This document shows, piece by piece, positions 6,574-8,019 of a DNA stretch of 8,019 nt. Each line of letters opens with the position of its first letter. Position 1 is the first letter of the stretch. Both the position numbers and the translations under genes were made by a program. The notes below the pieces were generated by a model. That model worked only from the letters and a program-made list of their open reading frames with translations, was not told where the DNA came from and did not search any database. This DNA comes from Chloracidobacterium sp. UBA7659 (GTDB lineage Bacteria; Acidobacteriota; Blastocatellia; Pyrinomonadales; Pyrinomonadaceae). The stretch is taken from the NCBI GenBank assembly GCA_002483395.1, contig DLHV01000104.1, positions 15,426 through 23,444 of the forward strand, given 5' to 3'.

Positions 6574-7209
6574 ATGGCCCGCGTCCGAGTACACCAACAC
6601 GTAAATCCGCTTTCGCCTTTTTACCGTCAGGCTCCGCAGCCCGTTGACCTTTCGACAGTTTTTGCCGATCCGTCAATGCCGCTTCATCTTGATATCGGCT
6701 GTGCTCGCGGCCGGTTTATCTTGAAGATGGCGGAGACCGAGCCGGGTTGGAATTTTCTCGGTGTCGAGATCCGCGAGCCGCTTGTTGATGAAGCTAATCG
6801 CCTTGGCGACGAGGCTGGATTGTCGAATCTGCACTACGTTTTCTGTAATGCGATGCTCTGGCTGGGAACGCTAATTCAGGATATTCCAGACGGCCTGCTG
6901 CAAAAAGTGACGATCCAGTTTCCCGACCCGTGGTTCAAGAAGAAGCATGCAAAACGGCGAATGGTAAACAAAGAATTGGTCGATACGGTTGCGGGAAAAC
7001 TCGCCATCGGTGGACGGATATTTGTGCAGACTGATATTGAGTTTTTGGCCGGTGAGATGTTTGAGCTATTTCGTGCCAATGAGAATTTGACCGAGACTTT
7101 AGTCGAAGCAAATCCGTTTCCGGTAAAGACGGAAAGGGAGAAAGCGGTTGAAGAGAAGGAATTGCCGGTTTATAGGGCGATGTGGCAGAAGCCTGACCGT
7201 TATCCCTGA
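6574..7209 (+). CDS. trmB: tRNA (guanine-N7)-methyltransferase
   Basis: Methylates N7 of G46 in the variable loop of tRNAs using S-adenosylmethionine. The 211 residues fit the family. Landmarks: LHLDIGCARGRF (37-48, SAM-binding motif I), FLGVEIRE (61-68), the TrmB hallmark IQFPDPWFKKKHAKRR (114-129), and TDIEFLA (153-159). The N-terminus is shorter than in E. coli, as in many single-domain TrmB proteins. It starts 19 bases after the rhomboid stop, with no Shine-Dalgarno, as the last gene of the operon. The final codons QKPDRYP and the TGA stop lie in a palindrome (7184-7225) whose left end resembles the junction repeats, so the C-terminal tail may be repeat-derived. It converges on def, with 16 bases between stop codons. 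Confidence 0.95.
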   Translation: MARVRVHQHVNPLSPFYRQAPQPVDLSTVFADPSMPLHLDIGCARGRFILKMAETEPGWNFLGVEIREPLVDEANRLGDEAGLSNLHYVFCNAMLWLGTLIQDIPDGLLQKVTIQFPDPWFKKKHAKRRMVNKELVDTVAGKLAIGGRIFVQTDIEFLAGEMFELFRANENLTETLVEANPFPVKTEREKAVEEKELPVYRAMWQKPDRYP

Positions 7210-7225
7210 CGGGCAGGCTTCTGCC
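7184..7225. repeat. Strong palindrome at the trmB-def convergent junction
   Basis: GGCAGAAGCCTG (7184-7195) and CAGGCTTCTGCC (7214-7225) are perfect 12-base inverted arms. Inside them, after one mismatch, CCGT pairs with ACGG, leaving an eight-base loop (7201-7208). The left arm is within the trmB end, and the right arm ends one base before the def stop codon. It could act as a bidirectional terminator-like hairpin for both converging transcripts, but neither side is followed by a T-run, so it is not a canonical intrinsic terminator. Its left end matches the other junction repeats at about 15 of 19 positions (GGCAGAA, then GACCG, then TA), suggesting a related family. Confidence 0.7.
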
Positions 7226-7717
7226 CTACTTCCAATTCTTCTCTTTCTTGAACTTCCTCACGAGCATGTCCCGCCGGAGTTTTGGCAGGTGATCTATAAA
7301 AAGCTTTCCGTTGCAATGGTCGGTTTCGTGCATAAACGCGCGGGCGGCATAGCCTTCGGCGTCGCGTTCGAACCACATGCCTTTTTCGTCTTGGGCTTTG
7401 AGCCGTGCTTTCATCGGGCGGATCACGACAGCGGGGACTTTCCCGACCGAGAGGCATCCCTCGGAGCCGGATTGCTCACCCTCGGTGTGAACGATCTCAG
7501 GGTTTGCGGCGATCAGCTTGATGCCGTCGCAATCCATTACAAACAAACGCAAATTTAGTCCGATTTGCGGGGCCGCCAGGCCGACGCCCTCCGCATCATA
7601 CATCGTATCGAACATATCCGAGCACAGATCGGCCAGCTCTTTATCAAACGCCGTAACGGGTTTGCCCACTTTGCCAAGGACCTCTTCGGGGTATTCGGTG
7701 ATCTTTCGTACCGTCAT
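7226..7717 (-). CDS. def: Peptide deformylase
   Basis: A metalloenzyme that removes the formyl group from N-terminal methionine of nascent proteins at the ribosome. Starting at ATG 7717 it has 163 residues, normal for the family. All three signature motifs are present: GVGLAAPQIG (44-53), EGCLS (86-90, metal ligand Cys88) and HETDH (130-134, metal ligands His130 and His134 with catalytic Glu131). I prefer ATG 7717 to GTG 7723 because MTVRKITEYP aligns with the usual deformylase N-terminus; neither has a Shine-Dalgarno. It lies downstream of the zinc-ribbon gene, with the junction palindrome filling the gap and ending eight bases before ATG. No fmt neighbour is visible on either side. Confidence 0.95.
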   Translation of the reverse strand: MTVRKITEYPEEVLGKVGKPVTAFDKELADLCSDMFDTMYDAEGVGLAAPQIGLNLRLFVMDCDGIKLIAANPEIVHTEGEQSGSEGCLSVGKVPAVVIRPMKARLKAQDEKGMWFERDAEGYAARAFMHETDHCNGKLFIDHLPKLRRDMLVRKFKKEKNWK

Positions 7718-7723
7718 AAGCAC

Positions 7724-7798
7724 AAGGCAGAAACACGACCGGTAGGCAGTGTGCTCATTATGCTGAAAGGCACACTCGCTACCGCTAGTGTTTCCGCC
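7724..7798. repeat. REP-like palindromic element, copy 2 (zinc-ribbon-def junction)
   Basis: The best-preserved copy. From 7726 to 7798 it folds in register without bulges: 30 positions per arm, of which 24 are Watson-Crick and one G-T, with a 13-base loop (7756-7768). Paired blocks are GGC/GCC, GAAACAC/GTGTTTC, CGGTAG/CTACCG and AGTGTGC/GCACACT. Its left 30 bases match 1909-1938 at 29 positions. It fills nearly the whole 80-base gap between the zinc-ribbon stop and the def start region, and would form a strong hairpin in the shared minus-strand transcript just before the def start codon. No target-site duplication or transposase is evident. Confidence 0.8.
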
Positions 7799-7803
7799 TC
7801 CTA

Positions 7804-8013
7804 TTATCTTGGAATATAGCCGCTTCGGGCGCCGCGGCGGAAGTTTCGCTTTGCATTAAAGCCTTTCTCGTCCCTCGACTGGCATTCCCAGCATACGACT
7901 TTCATTTCGTTGCCCGGGCTCAGGAACGTATTGTAATGGTCCTTTTCGCGGTCGCATTCCGTACACCGCATGGCGGGCTTTTCGATTGTTTTTGGGTCGA
8001 TAGATTCTGGCAT
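7804..8013 (-). CDS. Small four-cysteine zinc-ribbon protein of unknown function
   Basis: The 69-residue frame has two CxxC knuckles, CTEC (Cys17, Cys20) and CWEC (Cys41, Cys44), 20 residues apart, a spacing that fits a zinc ribbon. The C-terminal part (55-69) is strongly basic and ends RRGARSGYIPR, which suggests nucleic-acid or ribosome contact; that is inference. I do not recognise a named family. ATG 8013 lies six bases from the window edge, so an earlier start outside cannot be excluded. The dense cysteine pattern and lack of a competing frame support a real gene. It lies upstream of def on the same strand with only the palindromic repeat between, so the two are probably co-transcribed. 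Confidence 0.75.
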   Translation of the reverse strand: MPESIDPKTIEKPAMRCTECDREKDHYNTFLSPGNEMKVVCWECQSRDEKGFNAKRNFRRGARSGYIPR

Positions 8014-8019
8014 CTTGCG

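Noticed and set aside
1..8019. Search for a defence system, CRISPR array, prophage, toxin-antitoxin pair or biosynthetic cluster.
   Set aside because: No regularly spaced repeats, no integrase or transposase, and no cluster of linked accessory genes is present. Uma2 alone is not evidence of a defence island.

Overview
The window reads as a compact, chromosome-type bacterial segment with moderate GC. It carries housekeeping genes plus a few accessory enzymes, and no phage, plasmid, CRISPR, tRNA or rRNA features. The gene set, the sparse use of Shine-Dalgarno sites and the N-terminus of the secreted protein at the left edge suggest an Acidobacteriota member of the Blastocatellia/Pyrinomonadaceae kind. 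That assignment is inference from remembered family resemblance, not from a search.

Layout, left to right: (1) 1-716, minus strand, the N-terminal 238 codons of a secreted protein that runs off the left edge, with a near-consensus promoter at 831-859 and a leader of about 108 nt. (2) 1064-3393, plus strand: murI (glutamate racemase), rph (RNase PH) and a Uma2-family nuclease-like gene. (3) 3395-4921, minus strand, an exported N-acyl-D-amino-acid deacylase-type amidohydrolase, convergent with the Uma2 gene and separated from it by one base. (4) 5045-7209, plus strand: fabG (TTG start with a good ribosome binding site and promoter), a rhomboid protease and trmB (tRNA m7G46 methyltransferase), closely packed as a likely operon. 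(5) 8013-7226, minus strand: a 69-residue four-cysteine zinc-ribbon protein followed by def (peptide deformylase), convergent with trmB.

Functionally, murI supplies D-glutamate for peptidoglycan, rph and trmB process or modify tRNA, def matures nascent proteins, and fabG serves fatty-acid synthesis. The amidohydrolase probably releases D-amino acids from N-acylated forms, and the rhomboid cleaves membrane proteins. They do not form one pathway; this is ordinary core-genome packing.

The most unusual signal is a set of related palindromic repeats at gene junctions. Two copies (murI-rph, and zinc-ribbon-def) share 29 of 30 bases at their left ends and similar right ends. One of them can fold in register into a 30-position stem. 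A third, shorter palindrome at the trmB-def junction begins with a similar sequence. The murI and trmB copies run into the coding sequence and supply the last codons (QKHDR, QKPDR) and, for murI, the stop codon. They look like REP-type elements and may be a family dispersed across the genome.
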